Shown here one piece after another: positions 24,978 through 34,465 of a DNA stretch of 64,000 nucleotides. The position numbers were made by a program, and so were the translations under genes. The notes below the pieces were generated by a model. The model was given only the letters and a program-made list of their open reading frames with translations. It searched no databases and had not been told where the DNA came from. Position 1 is the stretch's first letter; the number at the start of each line of letters is the position of its first letter. Origin of the DNA: Paludibacteraceae bacterium (GTDB lineage Bacteria > Bacteroidota > Bacteroidia > Bacteroidales > Paludibacteraceae); assembly GCA_017447875.1 (NCBI GenBank), contig JAFSMP010000015.1, positions 26,947 through 90,946 of the forward strand. The letters are read 5' to 3'.

Positions 24978-26905
24978 GAACTTTCATTACTTTGGCATTG
25001 GCTTTGGCGTTGGCGTTCACGACCTCGTCACAGGCTGCATGTTATTATATCGCACCTACGGGCAGCGACAGTAACCCGGGAACCGAGTCCGCTCCGCGAG
25101 CCACACTGGGCGGAGGCCAGCAGTTGCTCTCTGCGGGCGATACGCTGTATATGCGCGGGGGAACGTATCAGGTAGCTATGAGCGAGATTATGTCGCTTTC
25201 TGACAAAGGTGCCAGCGCATTCTCATACGTCTATCAGCTCAACAAAACCGGTATCAACGAAACGCGCAGGACGTGCTATTTCGGTTATCCGGGCGAGAGA
25301 CCTGTGTTTGATTTCAGTCATGTGCTGCCCAACTCTCGTGTGAGTGCTTTCAGTCTTGTGGGGGACTATCTGCATCTGAGAAATTTTGAGATAGTGGGTG
25401 TCAAAGTACCGGTAACGGGTCACGCGCAGAGCGAGTGTATCTCTGCGCGCAAAGGCAGTTACTGCATCGTGGAGAACATTGCGATGCACGACGGCATGGC
25501 GATCGGTTACTATCAGACTTCGGGTCATAATAACTTAGTGCTCAACTGCGATGCATACTGCAATATCGACACCGTGTCTGCCAAGGGCGTGAGCGGAGAG
25601 ACCTTGGGAGGCAACGTGGACGGTTTCGGTTGTCATGTCACCAACGAGGCAAAAGATACGGCGAATGTGTTCCGCGGTTGCCGCGCATGGTGGAATTCCG
25701 ATGACGGTTTTGACCTCATCAACTGCAAGTGCAAAGTGGTGATTGACTCCTGCTGGTCGTTCTACAACGGCTATATCCCCAACGGCAACAAGGCGATTGC
25801 GGACGGTAACGGCTTCAAGGCAGGAGGGTATGGAATGTCTTCGCCCATAAGCGGCAATCCCGCAGTTATTCCTATGCACGAGGTGAAGAACTGCGTAGCG
25901 TTCTACAACCGCGCCAACGGTTTTTACGCCAACCACCATTTAGGCGGTCTGCTGATAGCCAACAACACGGCGATGTACAACTCCAACAACTTCAGTATGA
26001 CCAACCGCAAGACGGCTAATACAGACAGTACTCCGGCGGAGAATGTAAGCGGCTACGGACATATACTGATCAATAACGTGTCGTACAATCCCAATAAGGG
26101 GTTAGACTACGGGTCTATCGACAGCGCGAAGTGTGAACTAAGGAACAACCACGTAGTGAGCGATGAACACGTGTTCATCAATGCCACACGTCTCAGTCCG
26201 AGCAATATGTACAAGATCAGCCTGACTGCAGCGCGAGAGGCGGACGGACGGTTGCCCGAACAGACATTCCTGGTAGCACCTTTAGGAGGCGTACTGGAAC
26301 AAGCAGGTGCCGGCTATGCCTATACGCCATGGGCGTATGATCTGAGTATTGGCGAGACTACATGGGCATCGCTGTACTTGGAGCACCCGGTGCGTCTGCC
26401 TCAAGCGATAGAGGCGTACTATGTGATTAAGATGGACAGCGTAGCGACGATGCGCCGCTTGCCGGCAGGGTGTATTCTGAACCGAGAGACACCTGTCTTC
26501 TTGCATAGCGAAGAGGCTGCAGGGCTGACACTCCCTTATGCCGTCGCTACGGCATATAAGGCAGATACGGCAGTTGTACAAGGCAATCTGTTGTCCGGAA
26601 CATTGGCAGACAGTATCGTAGCAGGCGGTAGGACGTATGTGCTCAGTTCGTCCTCGCCCACCAACAGCGAGGATGTAGGGCTATACCTCTACGGCACGTT
26701 AGGCAGTACGGTCACGCTTCGTAACCATAGTGCTTTTCTGAATGTTCCTTCGCCGTCCGCTGCTCCTGCGCTGTTGCGTATGAGGACAGAAGAAACCGAA
26801 GTTCCGAATGAGAACTCCGGTAATAGTGCAGCACGCAAAGTGCTGAAGAACGGTCGGTTGTACATTGAATACAACGGCAGATGGTACGATCTACTCGGCA
26901 GATAA
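24974..26905 (+). CDS. PL9 pectate lyase / polysaccharide lyase with C-terminal tail
   Basis: A 643-residue secreted parallel beta-helix protein. After a signal peptide it begins YYIAPTGSDSNPGTESAPRA, a hallmark of PL9-type lyases, and continues with WWNSDDGFDLI (metal-binding Asp residues) and DGNGFKAGGYG (catalytic-lysine region) near residues 235-280. PL9 enzymes cut polygalacturonate or rhamnogalacturonan by beta-elimination. From about 420 onward lies a beta-rich region, and the extreme end KVLKNGRLYIEYNGRWYDLLGR is the shared C-terminal tail found on six secreted proteins here. Last gene of the four-gene plus operon. Confidence 0.9.
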   Translation: MRTFITLALALALAFTTSSQAACYYIAPTGSDSNPGTESAPRATLGGGQQLLSAGDTLYMRGGTYQVAMSEIMSLSDKGASAFSYVYQLNKTGINETRRTCYFGYPGERPVFDFSHVLPNSRVSAFSLVGDYLHLRNFEIVGVKVPVTGHAQSECISARKGSYCIVENIAMHDGMAIGYYQTSGHNNLVLNCDAYCNIDTVSAKGVSGETLGGNVDGFGCHVTNEAKDTANVFRGCRAWWNSDDGFDLINCKCKVVIDSCWSFYNGYIPNGNKAIADGNGFKAGGYGMSSPISGNPAVIPMHEVKNCVAFYNRANGFYANHHLGGLLIANNTAMYNSNNFSMTNRKTANTDSTPAENVSGYGHILINNVSYNPNKGLDYGSIDSAKCELRNNHVVSDEHVFINATRLSPSNMYKISLTAAREADGRLPEQTFLVAPLGGVLEQAGAGYAYTPWAYDLSIGETTWASLYLEHPVRLPQAIEAYYVIKMDSVATMRRLPAGCILNRETPVFLHSEEAAGLTLPYAVATAYKADTAVVQGNLLSGTLADSIVAGGRTYVLSSSSPTNSEDVGLYLYGTLGSTVTLRNHSAFLNVPSPSAAPALLRMRTEETEVPNENSGNSAARKVLKNGRLYIEYNGRWYDLLGR

Positions 26906-27055
26906 AACCCAGCGGTGGCGAGATTGCCGGCGTTCGGAAGAGCGCAGTTCGGGTCCCCATTCGCATTCTATGGTCATGTCGGGGAGTACGCAATTAGCGC
27001 GCTCAGCAAGAGCAAAAGCGCGATATTAAGAAGACATTTCATAGTTTATTTACAG

Positions 27056-27082
27056 AAAGCCGGCATGTACGTGCCGGCTTTC
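27056..27082. terminator. Bidirectional terminator between convergent operons
   Basis: AAAGCCGGCA and TGCCGGCTTT form a perfect long stem around GTACG-type loop bases, with A and T flanks on both sides. It can serve both the PL9 operon and the minus operon that ends with the 53-codon gene. Confidence 0.75.
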
Positions 27083-27145
27083 CTTACCAATCTTTTTCGT
27101 TTTAACTTTAATATCAACCTTTTTATGAAGTTGCAGTGAGGGAGT

Positions 27146-27307
27146 TTATTTGAATAAACTCTCATCGGGGTTGTAATCATTCACCGGCGTTCCTATCTGC
27201 AGGGTTTTGGTGCCGGAGGCAGCGCAGATAGTAGCAGAGGGAGTGACGGAAAGGATCTCCGTACGAGGAGATGTGTAAGCGTTCTTATGATTGATTGTTG
27301 TTTTCAT
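27146..27307 (-). CDS. Small 53-residue protein, unknown
   Basis: Minus-strand ATG at 27307 is preceded by a strong AGGAGG eight to nine bases away, rare in this phylum. The product starts MKTTINHKNAYTSPRTEIL and continues through VTPSATICAASG to an end NPDESLFK. It resembles the many short proteins of Bacteroidales that start with a basic head, have a Pro-x-x-x-hydrophobic core and an Ala-Ser-Gly turn; their role is unknown. It lies 19 bp after the 659-residue secreted protein, as the last gene of that operon. Confidence 0.6.
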   Translation of the reverse strand: MKTTINHKNAYTSPRTEILSVTPSATICAASGTKTLQIGTPVNDYNPDESLFK

Positions 27308-27326
27308 CGTTGTGTCCTCCTATTCA

Positions 27327-29306
27327 TTATTTAACAATCTGTCCTTGTACGTTATACTTCACGCCGTCGCGGATGATGATGAGTTGTCCGTTCTCGAAGC
27401 GTTTGTTTGTTTGCGCGGTGGAAGTTTGCACTTCGTCAATCGCCGTTGGAGTATTGTATGGTCCTACATGCACGCGCATTCTCGGAGCCGCAGCTCCTCC
27501 TCCGCCGTAGTTGAGGTATGCCTTGTTCGCCGGTATGTATGCACCGGTGTAGCGAATGAGGCACACGGTGCCGTTGTCATCATAGAGGCTATAGGTAGTG
27601 CCTGATTCGGTATCAGTGCTCGGGTTCGCAGTACGGGCTACGGTACCTGTGAAGAGGTTTTTCGCGATAGCGGGTGCACCGAGCGTATATGGGAGTTGAT
27701 AATCACCATCTGTTTCGGAATAGAGGAATACGCCGGTGTTCGCAGGTATAGCGGAGTTCTCCACCTTGTTGATATAGAGTACATCTTCGTCTCCCTCTTC
27801 ATCGCGAACGATGTCCGCTACGTAGGCATACACGCCGGATGGCAGTTCTACATCCTGCGGAGCGCAGAAGGAAGCCCAGTTGTTAGAGATGGTAACGGGG
27901 TAATAATCATTTACGTAGCCGAAGAGCGTAATGATAAGGTACATTGTGCCGGAAGTGCTTACTTCCAGATGATTAGACGGTGTAGCCAGTTCCCACTCAT
28001 AATATGGTGATTCCGTATTCGCAACTGCCGGGCCATAATTTTTACCATTAGCACCGTTCACTTTGATAGTACGGGTTCCAGAGCTTGCTCCAGTAGCAGC
28101 ACGGATACCGATTTTCTCAATGACATAATTACTTGGTGCAGCGATTGTAATTGTAGAAGCATCTTGTACACGGAGAGCTTTTGTTCCTGTGGCATCACTT
28201 TCGCTTGTATATAGAAGGATGTTATTTGCAGTAGAAAAGCCTTGTTTACCTGCTTCCTGCGAAACTGTGACCGTAGAGAGTGCGATATTGCCGCTATAGA
28301 TAATTACAGCATTTTTGTCGAAAGATAGCGATTCACCACTCATGGCAGGAGCAATAGGTTCCAAATCTTTCTCTACAATGAAAGCAAGCGGATAGACAGC
28401 TCCACCAACACCTTTAATAGAAATGATATTTACCACGCCATCCACCATCGTCAGTTCTTTCTCTACGTTTGCTTCACTTCCTGTTGAGTTTGTTACGTTC
28501 TCTGCGGCTGCTCCATTGAGCGAAACAGCAAAGCCACGTTCACTCGCTGCACGACCGACAAAAGTCACTTTCTTTGCATTCTTTACACGGAAAGTAAGGT
28601 TAGTGTTTGTGCCCAATTGCCATGGTTGAACATTGTTATAGGCAGTGCCGTCAATTGTGTAGTTTTTTGCTTCGCGGCGCGTAGTGCAAGTTGTTTCTAC
28701 GCCCGTGATATCATCCTTGAAGAGGGTTACTACTGCTTTCGTTGTTGTAGCTGCATATACGGATTTTGGTGTTACTTCAATGCTGCGAACATATCCTGTA
28801 CCGGCACTCATGTTGATGACTACATTGCCATCAGTGAGAACCATAGAAGTATATGTCTGATTGTTTCCATCCAAAGCAAGCGAAGAAGTTAAGGCGTTAG
28901 ACACCGCCATCGTAGCCGCATTTTCTCCGTCGCGCTTTACTGTGATGGCGAGATCCGATCCGGCTTTGCAGTTCGGAATAACGATTGAAGGGTTCACACC
29001 TGATGCTTGAGAAATCAGACGAATACCTGAACCATTAAAGAAGACACGGAACGTGTTGCCACGAGTCAAGAACTTGAGTCCTTCCGTTGGAGCAAACTTT
29101 TGTCCGTCGGCTACGTAGAGTTCTTCCGCCGTGTCCTGACTTTTGTAATAATAAGATGAGCTTTTGAGGGTCCAATAATCTGTGTTCACTTCTGTAGCTC
29201 CTTCGGGATAGAAGTCCGTTTGTGCAATGGACGTGAAAGTCCATGATGCAGCATTCAACGCAAGGGAGAGAAGTGCTGCTGTTACGATTAATATTGTTTT
29301 TTTCAT
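27327..29306 (-). CDS. Secreted multi-domain beta-rich protein with C-terminal tail
   Basis: A 659-residue secreted protein (signal MKKTILIVTAALLSLALNA). No catalytic motif is recognised. It reads as successive beta-sandwich modules: residues about 20-180 (SWTFTSIAQ to YVRSIEVTP), about 185-320 (VTLFKDDITGVET to YPLAFIVEK) and about 330-470. Similar modules appear in the proteins encoded at 29467 and 31324. A further region (480-620) has an NWASFCAPQDVELP start. The end TNKRFENGQLIIIRDGVKY belongs to the shared tail. A carbohydrate-binding role for pectic glycan is inferred from the location. Confidence 0.7.
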   Translation of the reverse strand: MKKTILIVTAALLSLALNAASWTFTSIAQTDFYPEGATEVNTDYWTLKSSSYYYKSQDTAEELYVADGQKFAPTEGLKFLTRGNTFRVFFNGSGIRLISQASGVNPSIVIPNCKAGSDLAITVKRDGENAATMAVSNALTSSLALDGNNQTYTSMVLTDGNVVINMSAGTGYVRSIEVTPKSVYAATTTKAVVTLFKDDITGVETTCTTRREAKNYTIDGTAYNNVQPWQLGTNTNLTFRVKNAKKVTFVGRAASERGFAVSLNGAAAENVTNSTGSEANVEKELTMVDGVVNIISIKGVGGAVYPLAFIVEKDLEPIAPAMSGESLSFDKNAVIIYSGNIALSTVTVSQEAGKQGFSTANNILLYTSESDATGTKALRVQDASTITIAAPSNYVIEKIGIRAATGASSGTRTIKVNGANGKNYGPAVANTESPYYEWELATPSNHLEVSTSGTMYLIITLFGYVNDYYPVTISNNWASFCAPQDVELPSGVYAYVADIVRDEEGDEDVLYINKVENSAIPANTGVFLYSETDGDYQLPYTLGAPAIAKNLFTGTVARTANPSTDTESGTTYSLYDDNGTVCLIRYTGAYIPANKAYLNYGGGGAAAPRMRVHVGPYNTPTAIDEVQTSTAQTNKRFENGQLIIIRDGVKYNVQGQIVK

Positions 29307-29377
29307 TGTATTAAGTTGTTTTTATTATTCCATGTTATCCGATTGCCGTTCCTTTTTCGTGCCGGAGTCGTTCCGGC

Positions 29378-29421
29378 AATCCTGTGTTAATGCTGTGTTA
29401 ATCCTGTGTTAATCCTGTGTT
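29378..29421. repeat. Period-11 tandem repeat, four copies
   Basis: AATCCTGTGTT repeated four times, with one C-to-G change in the second copy. It lies in the 160-bp gap between two secreted-protein genes of the same operon, after a GCCGGA/TCCGGC hairpin. Confidence 0.85.
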
Positions 29422-29466
29422 GAAGACAGCAGTTTGGATTAGGGTTCGAGGCATGCACGGGTTATG

Positions 29467-30588
29467 TTAGAGTTTAGCGCCAGTGAGGGAATAGCGGATG
29501 CCGTCACGGATGATGACGAGTTGTCCGTTCTCGATGGCTTTAACGGCTTTGTGTGTTGCCGGTGTATTGTCGATAGCGGTCGGTATTACCGGGTCATCAC
29601 CGGGTTCTTCGGTGGCTTTCTTGACGACACTGAAGCCGAAGAGGTACATACCTCCGTCCACGCTGAAATAGAGCGTTGCAGCCTGTGCACAGTCGTAGGT
29701 GCCTACTTGTATTACCTGCGAGTCCGCAGTGCCATCGGTAGTATGGGTAATGACAGCCGTCTTGTCGCTCAGCGAGCCTTCGGAGAGATAGAGACTGCGG
29801 GTAACGTCAGCATTCTTGGTAGAAGACATCGCATAGACTGTAACGGTAGCAGGGTACTGTACATCGACCGTAGCGATGCGTCCGTTGCTCTTGGGTGAAC
29901 CCGCGAAATAGAGTGCTTTGGTGAAAGAGAGCGACTCGTAGCTGCGTTTTACGGAATGAATCCTCATGAGGTTCTTGGAATCCGTTTCTTCTGCCGAGTA
30001 AACATGTACGCCGTTGGAGAAGAGGGAGTCGGTCCAAACGGTGTCAACGGAGTACGCCTCGAAGCTATAGAAGATGCTGTCCGAAACGACAGGAGCTGTC
30101 TCTCCGTTAGAGGTGAATACCACTTTGTAGAGATAGATGCCGCCGTTGCTTTTAAGCTCGGTTGTACCATACTTGATGTCGAAAGAAATCACATTGTAGA
30201 AATCGCGATTGTTTACATCATCGTGTTCTTTTTTGGTATCTTTGGTAACATCGCCAACCGTAATATGACGTTCAGCATCTGATCCACTGCAAACGTATAG
30301 TTCCAGTGTTCCGGAATAAGTAGAAGTAAATGTACATGTACGAGATTCCGAGCCAATTGATCCCGAACCGGAAGCAATCATACCTACAGACTTTTTATTG
30401 TCCTCAGCGGTTCCGAAATAGCGTCCGGAAGTAGCACTGTGCGAACCATCCCATCCAGCCACTGTCATTGTGAAGTCTCCTTCACCATAGGTTTGATTAC
30501 CCGTAGAACCCTCACCGAACGTGAGTGTTTGTGCATTCATGCTGCCTGCCATGAGTGCGGCAGCAAAAAAAGTAAAAATCTTCTTCAT
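29467..30588 (-). CDS. Secreted two-module beta-rich protein with C-terminal tail
   Basis: A 373-residue secreted protein (signal MKKIFTFFAAALMAGSMNA). Two beta-sandwich modules of roughly 150 residues are visible, the first ending GGIYLYKVVFTSNG and the second, from DSIFYSFEAY, ending GGMYLFGFSVVK. The parallel endings mark them as repeats of one module type, shared with the CE12 protein and the 659-residue protein. The end KAIENGQLVIIRDGIRYSL is the shared tail. No enzyme motif is seen; an unclassified carbohydrate-binding function is the best guess. First gene of its minus operon, under a putative HTCS operator. Confidence 0.7.
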   Translation of the reverse strand: MKKIFTFFAAALMAGSMNAQTLTFGEGSTGNQTYGEGDFTMTVAGWDGSHSATSGRYFGTAEDNKKSVGMIASGSGSIGSESRTCTFTSTYSGTLELYVCSGSDAERHITVGDVTKDTKKEHDDVNNRDFYNVISFDIKYGTTELKSNGGIYLYKVVFTSNGETAPVVSDSIFYSFEAYSVDTVWTDSLFSNGVHVYSAEETDSKNLMRIHSVKRSYESLSFTKALYFAGSPKSNGRIATVDVQYPATVTVYAMSSTKNADVTRSLYLSEGSLSDKTAVITHTTDGTADSQVIQVGTYDCAQAATLYFSVDGGMYLFGFSVVKKATEEPGDDPVIPTAIDNTPATHKAVKAIENGQLVIIRDGIRYSLTGAKL

Positions 30589-30655
30589 GATATAAAATTG
30601 TTATTTTTTATTAGTTGCAGATTAAACAGATTAAGCAAATTTCCAAAGTGCGATG

Positions 30656-30721
30656 CAAAGGTAGTGCTTTTTGTGAATATTCATAGTATATGCTCGTTCA
30701 AAAGGCATGTAATTTTGTACA
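30656..30721 (-). promoter_or_regulatory. Promoter and putative HTCS operator of the beta-rich protein operon
   Basis: Minus strand order: TGTACA (30721-30716), 15 nt, TGAACG (30700-30695), 31 nt, TACCTTTG (30663-30656). Confidence 0.7.
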
Positions 30722-30728
30722 GATGTCC

Positions 30729-31379
30729 TTATTTCAGTACTAATTTACCTTCTTTCTCGTACTGTTTGATGAGGATGAGGCAATCTCGGAAGATGTCCAG
30801 GGGGGATTGTTGCGTGAGGGTGTCCGTGCGGAACGCATCATAGCCGATTGTGATGCCGTGGGTCATGGTAGTGATGTCACCGCCCCGGCTGACCTGTTTG
30901 TCGAGCCATGTACGGAACGCCTGTACGGAAGGCACGTTCTTTCCTCCGAACGAGAACTGTTTGAGCCGTGGGGAGAGTCCGAGCGAGTCGCAGAGAGCGA
31001 GCAGAGAGTCGGACTTATGGTTGTAGGGCAAAGCGAGTGCCGTAGGATGGACTCCGAGACGGGCAAAGACAGCGCTGTCTCCTTTCCGTATTTCCTGCGC
31101 GGCTTCGGCGAGGGACATTTTGGTGAGATCCCGATGGGAGAAAGTGTGGTTGCCGATCGTGTGTCCGTGCCGGTACAACAAGGCAGCCTGTTCCCATGTA
31201 CAAGCAGCCGCTCCGCGTATCTCTTTGCGGCGGTCAATATTCCGTGGAATCAGATAGAACGTCCCTTTCATTTCCAGCGAGTCGAGCAAAGGCATGACAA
31301 CCGTAGCGTGCTCCGCCAAGCCGTCATCGAAGGAGAGCGTCAGTTGCAACACGGATGCCAGTAAGAGTATAGATTTCAT
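30729..31379 (-). CDS. Polysaccharide deacetylase (NodB-like) family protein
   Basis: A 216-residue NodB-homology protein. Metal-binding motifs are SFDDG (residues 16-20) and HTIGNHTFSH, and a late segment TTMTHGITIGYD fits the final histidine motif. The ATG at 31379 (MKSILLLASVLQLTLSFDDG) makes a signal-like stretch that runs straight into the first catalytic motif, so if cleaved it would lose the DD pair; it may be cytoplasmic or membrane-anchored, or the true start may be upstream (frame open to 31439). It overlaps the CE12/SASA esterase gene by 56 bp. Removal of N- or O-acetyl groups from a glycan is the family activity; the substrate is unknown. Confidence 0.75.
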   Translation of the reverse strand: MKSILLLASVLQLTLSFDDGLAEHATVVMPLLDSLEMKGTFYLIPRNIDRRKEIRGAAACTWEQAALLYRHGHTIGNHTFSHRDLTKMSLAEAAQEIRKGDSAVFARLGVHPTALALPYNHKSDSLLALCDSLGLSPRLKQFSFGGKNVPSVQAFRTWLDKQVSRGGDITTMTHGITIGYDAFRTDTLTQQSPLDIFRDCLILIKQYEKEGKLVLK

Positions 31380-34300
31380 GATTGCGGATGATGAATATTT
31401 GTCCGTTACGCAGCACTTTGGTTGTCTGCGGAGTATCAACGGCTGCGTTGATGTCTGTTGTTACTCCGCCTCCTTCCCCCGGCAGTTCATCGTCTCCTCC
31501 GTCGGGTATGGGTTTAGGCAAGTATTGCAGGGAATGGAGATAGTAGGCATTGTCGGAAGTGAGATAGACGACACCGGCTACAGCCGTTGTGAAACGCAAG
31601 GTAGTGCGGTGGGACTCGCTCTCTGCAGCTATCTCTCCGAGGGTCTTGGAAGCCACGGTGTCTCCGTTCATCCATAGGGTCATACGCCGGGCGGTGTTGC
31701 TGACATTGGAGGGTTGCACCTCCGCGATGATGGTACCCGGATAGGCTATATTGAGGGCATAGCAGCGGTCGTTCGCCGAGCTGACAACCATGCCTGCCGT
31801 GCTCGTAGGAGAGACAAAACCGGCAGGACTGGAGTTGGTATAAGCAGCGCCGGATTTCTTGACGATAGCGTGCGAACCCGTATAACCGCGGAGGTAGAGA
31901 CCGTTCAAACAGACGAGCGATTTTGCAATCGTATCGCCGTTGGCGTAGGCAGAGAAAGTCCAAGTGGTGGTATCGGTCACCACCTGTTCGTCGCCGAAAT
32001 CAATACCCAGTTGTGCTTCGGGTACTCCGGGAAGGGTGTCCTCGACGGTGATGCCGTAATCGCTCAGGAGTCCGAGCTCGCAGAGACGGTTGTAAGCGCG
32101 GTGACCATAGAGTTCCTGCGAGGGTGCGTCAAAATGCTTGAGGTCGGACAGCATCGTACCGTCCTGCATATCGATGACATAGACATTCGTCATAGTCCGG
32201 GCAAGGCTGTATTGCGCCCGCTCGATAGTAGCGTTATAAAGCGAACTACGCTTACTGACCGTTCCCATGATGAAAGGGAGCGTGGCGTAGTCGGTGTTGC
32301 CGGTGATAGCGACCAGCGAGTCGCGGATATAGGTGATGAGGTCGCGGAGGTTCTGTTCATACTGCGCAGCGGCGGACGAAGGCGAGCGGTCACTCTCGCC
32401 CTGATGCCAAAGGACACAACGGATGTCTGCGTCCAGGTCTTGGTTCGCCAGTGTGGCGAGACACGCACGCGCGTTTGCAAGAAGCGCAGGTGCAAGTGCT
32501 TTGCCGTCCAGTCCGGAGGATGTAGGTTGTAGCCCCACTATACCCGCTGTGTCCAGATAGGAAGGCTCAACCGACCAATGACGGTTGCCTGAAGAAGCAC
32601 ACGCCGGCGAGATAGACGAGCCTCCGGCTGACTCCTTAATAATATACACGTTATGCGCAGGCGCGAGGTGTTGCGCCAGTTCGTAATAGACAATCGCATC
32701 ATACGCCCATCGTCCGAGCGTTGTTCCATTACTGCCCTCGGCTGCGGGGATGAAAGGGGCGAAAGCGCCCAGCCCTCCGGTGTAGTCCCACCCGGCGCTG
32801 TTGCCATAACTCCAGAAGACACACTCCATACCTGTCTCACCCACAGCAGCCGTCAGATAAGCCGGCTGCGTCTCCAGTTTGCCTCGCCCGTCCGTATTGC
32901 TCTGTCCGGCCGTAATGATCACGGGAACACGAGTCTTGGCGGGCGTCTCTCCTCCTTCATGCAAGCGATCCTCCGAGTCATCAGCGTCCGGCACGTATTT
33001 GACGGCATAGACGCGATAGGCTACCGTGGCTCCGAAGAAGAAAGTACCTCCGGTAGAAGCGTGTACCTGATACGTTGCCGGGGTGGAGGCGGAGGAGAGA
33101 GTGTTGGTCTCGATGCTCACGGAGTCTGCGCCGTTGAAAAGGATCTTGAGGAAACGTCCGGCGGTGGTGATGTTTTCCGGCGCCATAGAGACGAAGAGCG
33201 TACCCTGTCCTGCGGTGTTGAGTGCAAAAAGCGGCGTGGTCGTGTTAGAGGCTGCTATCCCTGCCGTAGCGTCGGCGTCGATGCCGGAGAAATTACCGGC
33301 AGCCACACGGGCGTACATGGTTGTTTGCTCGTTGAGGAAATCCACCGTGGATTTGCCGCTGCGGACGGAGATAGAGCGGTTATAACTGCCGTTGCTGCTG
33401 CGGGTGTTATGTCCGCGCAGGTAGAGCCCGTCGAGAAGCACGACAGAGGTGGCGATAGTGTCTTTGTCGGCATAGCCGCGATTGTCAAAACGCCAGACGA
33501 TTGAATCCGTCACCACGGCTTCCTGGCTCGCAAAATCACTTTTCTGCGGGATAGTGATGTTCGGTTTCATCGCATCAATAAGCGGCTGGTAGTCGGCGAT
33601 AGCAGCTCCGTTGATGGACGCGGCAGTCCATGAGGCAATGTCGTTATTCACCCACGCACACACGGCACGCGCACCGGCTTCGCTGGTATGGGTGGTACCA
33701 CCGGCAGGGAAGAAGACCGCGCCCGTGATACTCTTGCCGCAGGACTCCCAGATGGTTTGGCTACCGAGGTTCATATCGAGACAGGGGATCTGCAAGGACG
33801 CTGCTAACTGACGCGCTTGCAGCGGGTAGTTGAGCTCGTTGTTACCGGGTTCGCCTGCTGCATCTCCGGCGTCTATACGCCCGAGTGCGGTCAGTGTATT
33901 ACCACTCCAGAGACTACGGCAGATGCTGGTACCGAGAATCGGGTACGCGCCGGCTGCTTTCACCTCATTGACCATGCGCGTGAGATAGGTCAGGTATTCG
34001 GATTCCGTGACGGTCTTATAGCCGTTGTGTACTGAAGAAGGACCGCCTTTCTGGTCGTTGTGACCAAAGGTGATGATGACATAATCGCCAGCCTCCACAG
34101 CGGTGAACCCCGCTACGTAAGGACGCTCCAGCAGGTAGGTCTGATAGCCAGAAGAGTTATAATCGGTGATGCCCATAACCGCTTTCCAGTAGTTGGCGGA
34201 GGAATAGAAACCCTTTGCCGTTGTGCCGGTGTGCGCCCAGTCCTGAACGGTCATGCCGTTGATGTACTCCCCGAAGAACTGCCCCCAACCGCGCATTCCG

Positions 34301-34446
34301 TCCGTGTAGTCTTTGTTCGCGGACGCCTGATTAGACTGATCGCCGTAGATACTGGACATGGAGTCGCCGATGATGTGCACCTTGGCGGCGGAGAGTTGTC
34401 CCACTGCGAGGGAAAGCAAAATTGCTAAAAAGAAATGTTTTTTCAT
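31324..34446 (-). CDS. Double pectin esterase: CE12 plus SASA (CE6/CE20-like), with beta modules and tail
   Basis: A 1040-residue secreted esterase. ATG 34446 gives the signal MKKHFFLAILLSLAVGQLSA. Domain 1 (about 22-275) is a CE12 rhamnogalacturonan acetylesterase: GDSMS with nucleophile Ser29, FGHNDQ, and a late THTSEAG with the catalytic His. Then a beta-sandwich module (about 310-480). Domain 2 (about 505-770) is a SASA-type acetylesterase: ITAGQSNTDGRG with Ser516, and VLWHQGESD. A second beta module (about 800-970) and the tail KVLRNGQIFIIRNHEIYTL follow. Two unrelated esterases in one chain suggest acetyl groups at different positions of rhamnogalacturonan. The start is corrected from a longer open frame that would cross its own promoter. 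Confidence 0.88.
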   Translation of the reverse strand: MKKHFFLAILLSLAVGQLSAAKVHIIGDSMSSIYGDQSNQASANKDYTDGMRGWGQFFGEYINGMTVQDWAHTGTTAKGFYSSANYWKAVMGITDYNSSGYQTYLLERPYVAGFTAVEAGDYVIITFGHNDQKGGPSSVHNGYKTVTESEYLTYLTRMVNEVKAAGAYPILGTSICRSLWSGNTLTALGRIDAGDAAGEPGNNELNYPLQARQLAASLQIPCLDMNLGSQTIWESCGKSITGAVFFPAGGTTHTSEAGARAVCAWVNNDIASWTAASINGAAIADYQPLIDAMKPNITIPQKSDFASQEAVVTDSIVWRFDNRGYADKDTIATSVVLLDGLYLRGHNTRSSNGSYNRSISVRSGKSTVDFLNEQTTMYARVAAGNFSGIDADATAGIAASNTTTPLFALNTAGQGTLFVSMAPENITTAGRFLKILFNGADSVSIETNTLSSASTPATYQVHASTGGTFFFGATVAYRVYAVKYVPDADDSEDRLHEGGETPAKTRVPVIITAGQSNTDGRGKLETQPAYLTAAVGETGMECVFWSYGNSAGWDYTGGLGAFAPFIPAAEGSNGTTLGRWAYDAIVYYELAQHLAPAHNVYIIKESAGGSSISPACASSGNRHWSVEPSYLDTAGIVGLQPTSSGLDGKALAPALLANARACLATLANQDLDADIRCVLWHQGESDRSPSSAAAQYEQNLRDLITYIRDSLVAITGNTDYATLPFIMGTVSKRSSLYNATIERAQYSLARTMTNVYVIDMQDGTMLSDLKHFDAPSQELYGHRAYNRLCELGLLSDYGITVEDTLPGVPEAQLGIDFGDEQVVTDTTTWTFSAYANGDTIAKSLVCLNGLYLRGYTGSHAIVKKSGAAYTNSSPAGFVSPTSTAGMVVSSANDRCYALNIAYPGTIIAEVQPSNVSNTARRMTLWMNGDTVASKTLGEIAAESESHRTTLRFTTAVAGVVYLTSDNAYYLHSLQYLPKPIPDGGDDELPGEGGGVTTDINAAVDTPQTTKVLRNGQIFIIRNHEIYTLTGIRVATDALLR

Positions 34447-34465
34447 GATTCGTTGAATTTTGGCG

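Larger units (their letters stand above)
26906..27326. other. Intergenic region with a small ORF and a shared terminator
   Basis: Between two convergent operons. It contains the hairpin at 27056-27082 and a 53-codon gene on the minus strand (27146-27307). The remaining bases, about 26906-27055, show no convincing gene. Confidence 0.6.

Noticed and set aside
26937-27047. A very short minus-strand frame starting MKCLLNIALLLLL
   Set aside because: Only about two dozen residues of hydrophobic sequence without a ribosome-binding site or promoter; not supported.
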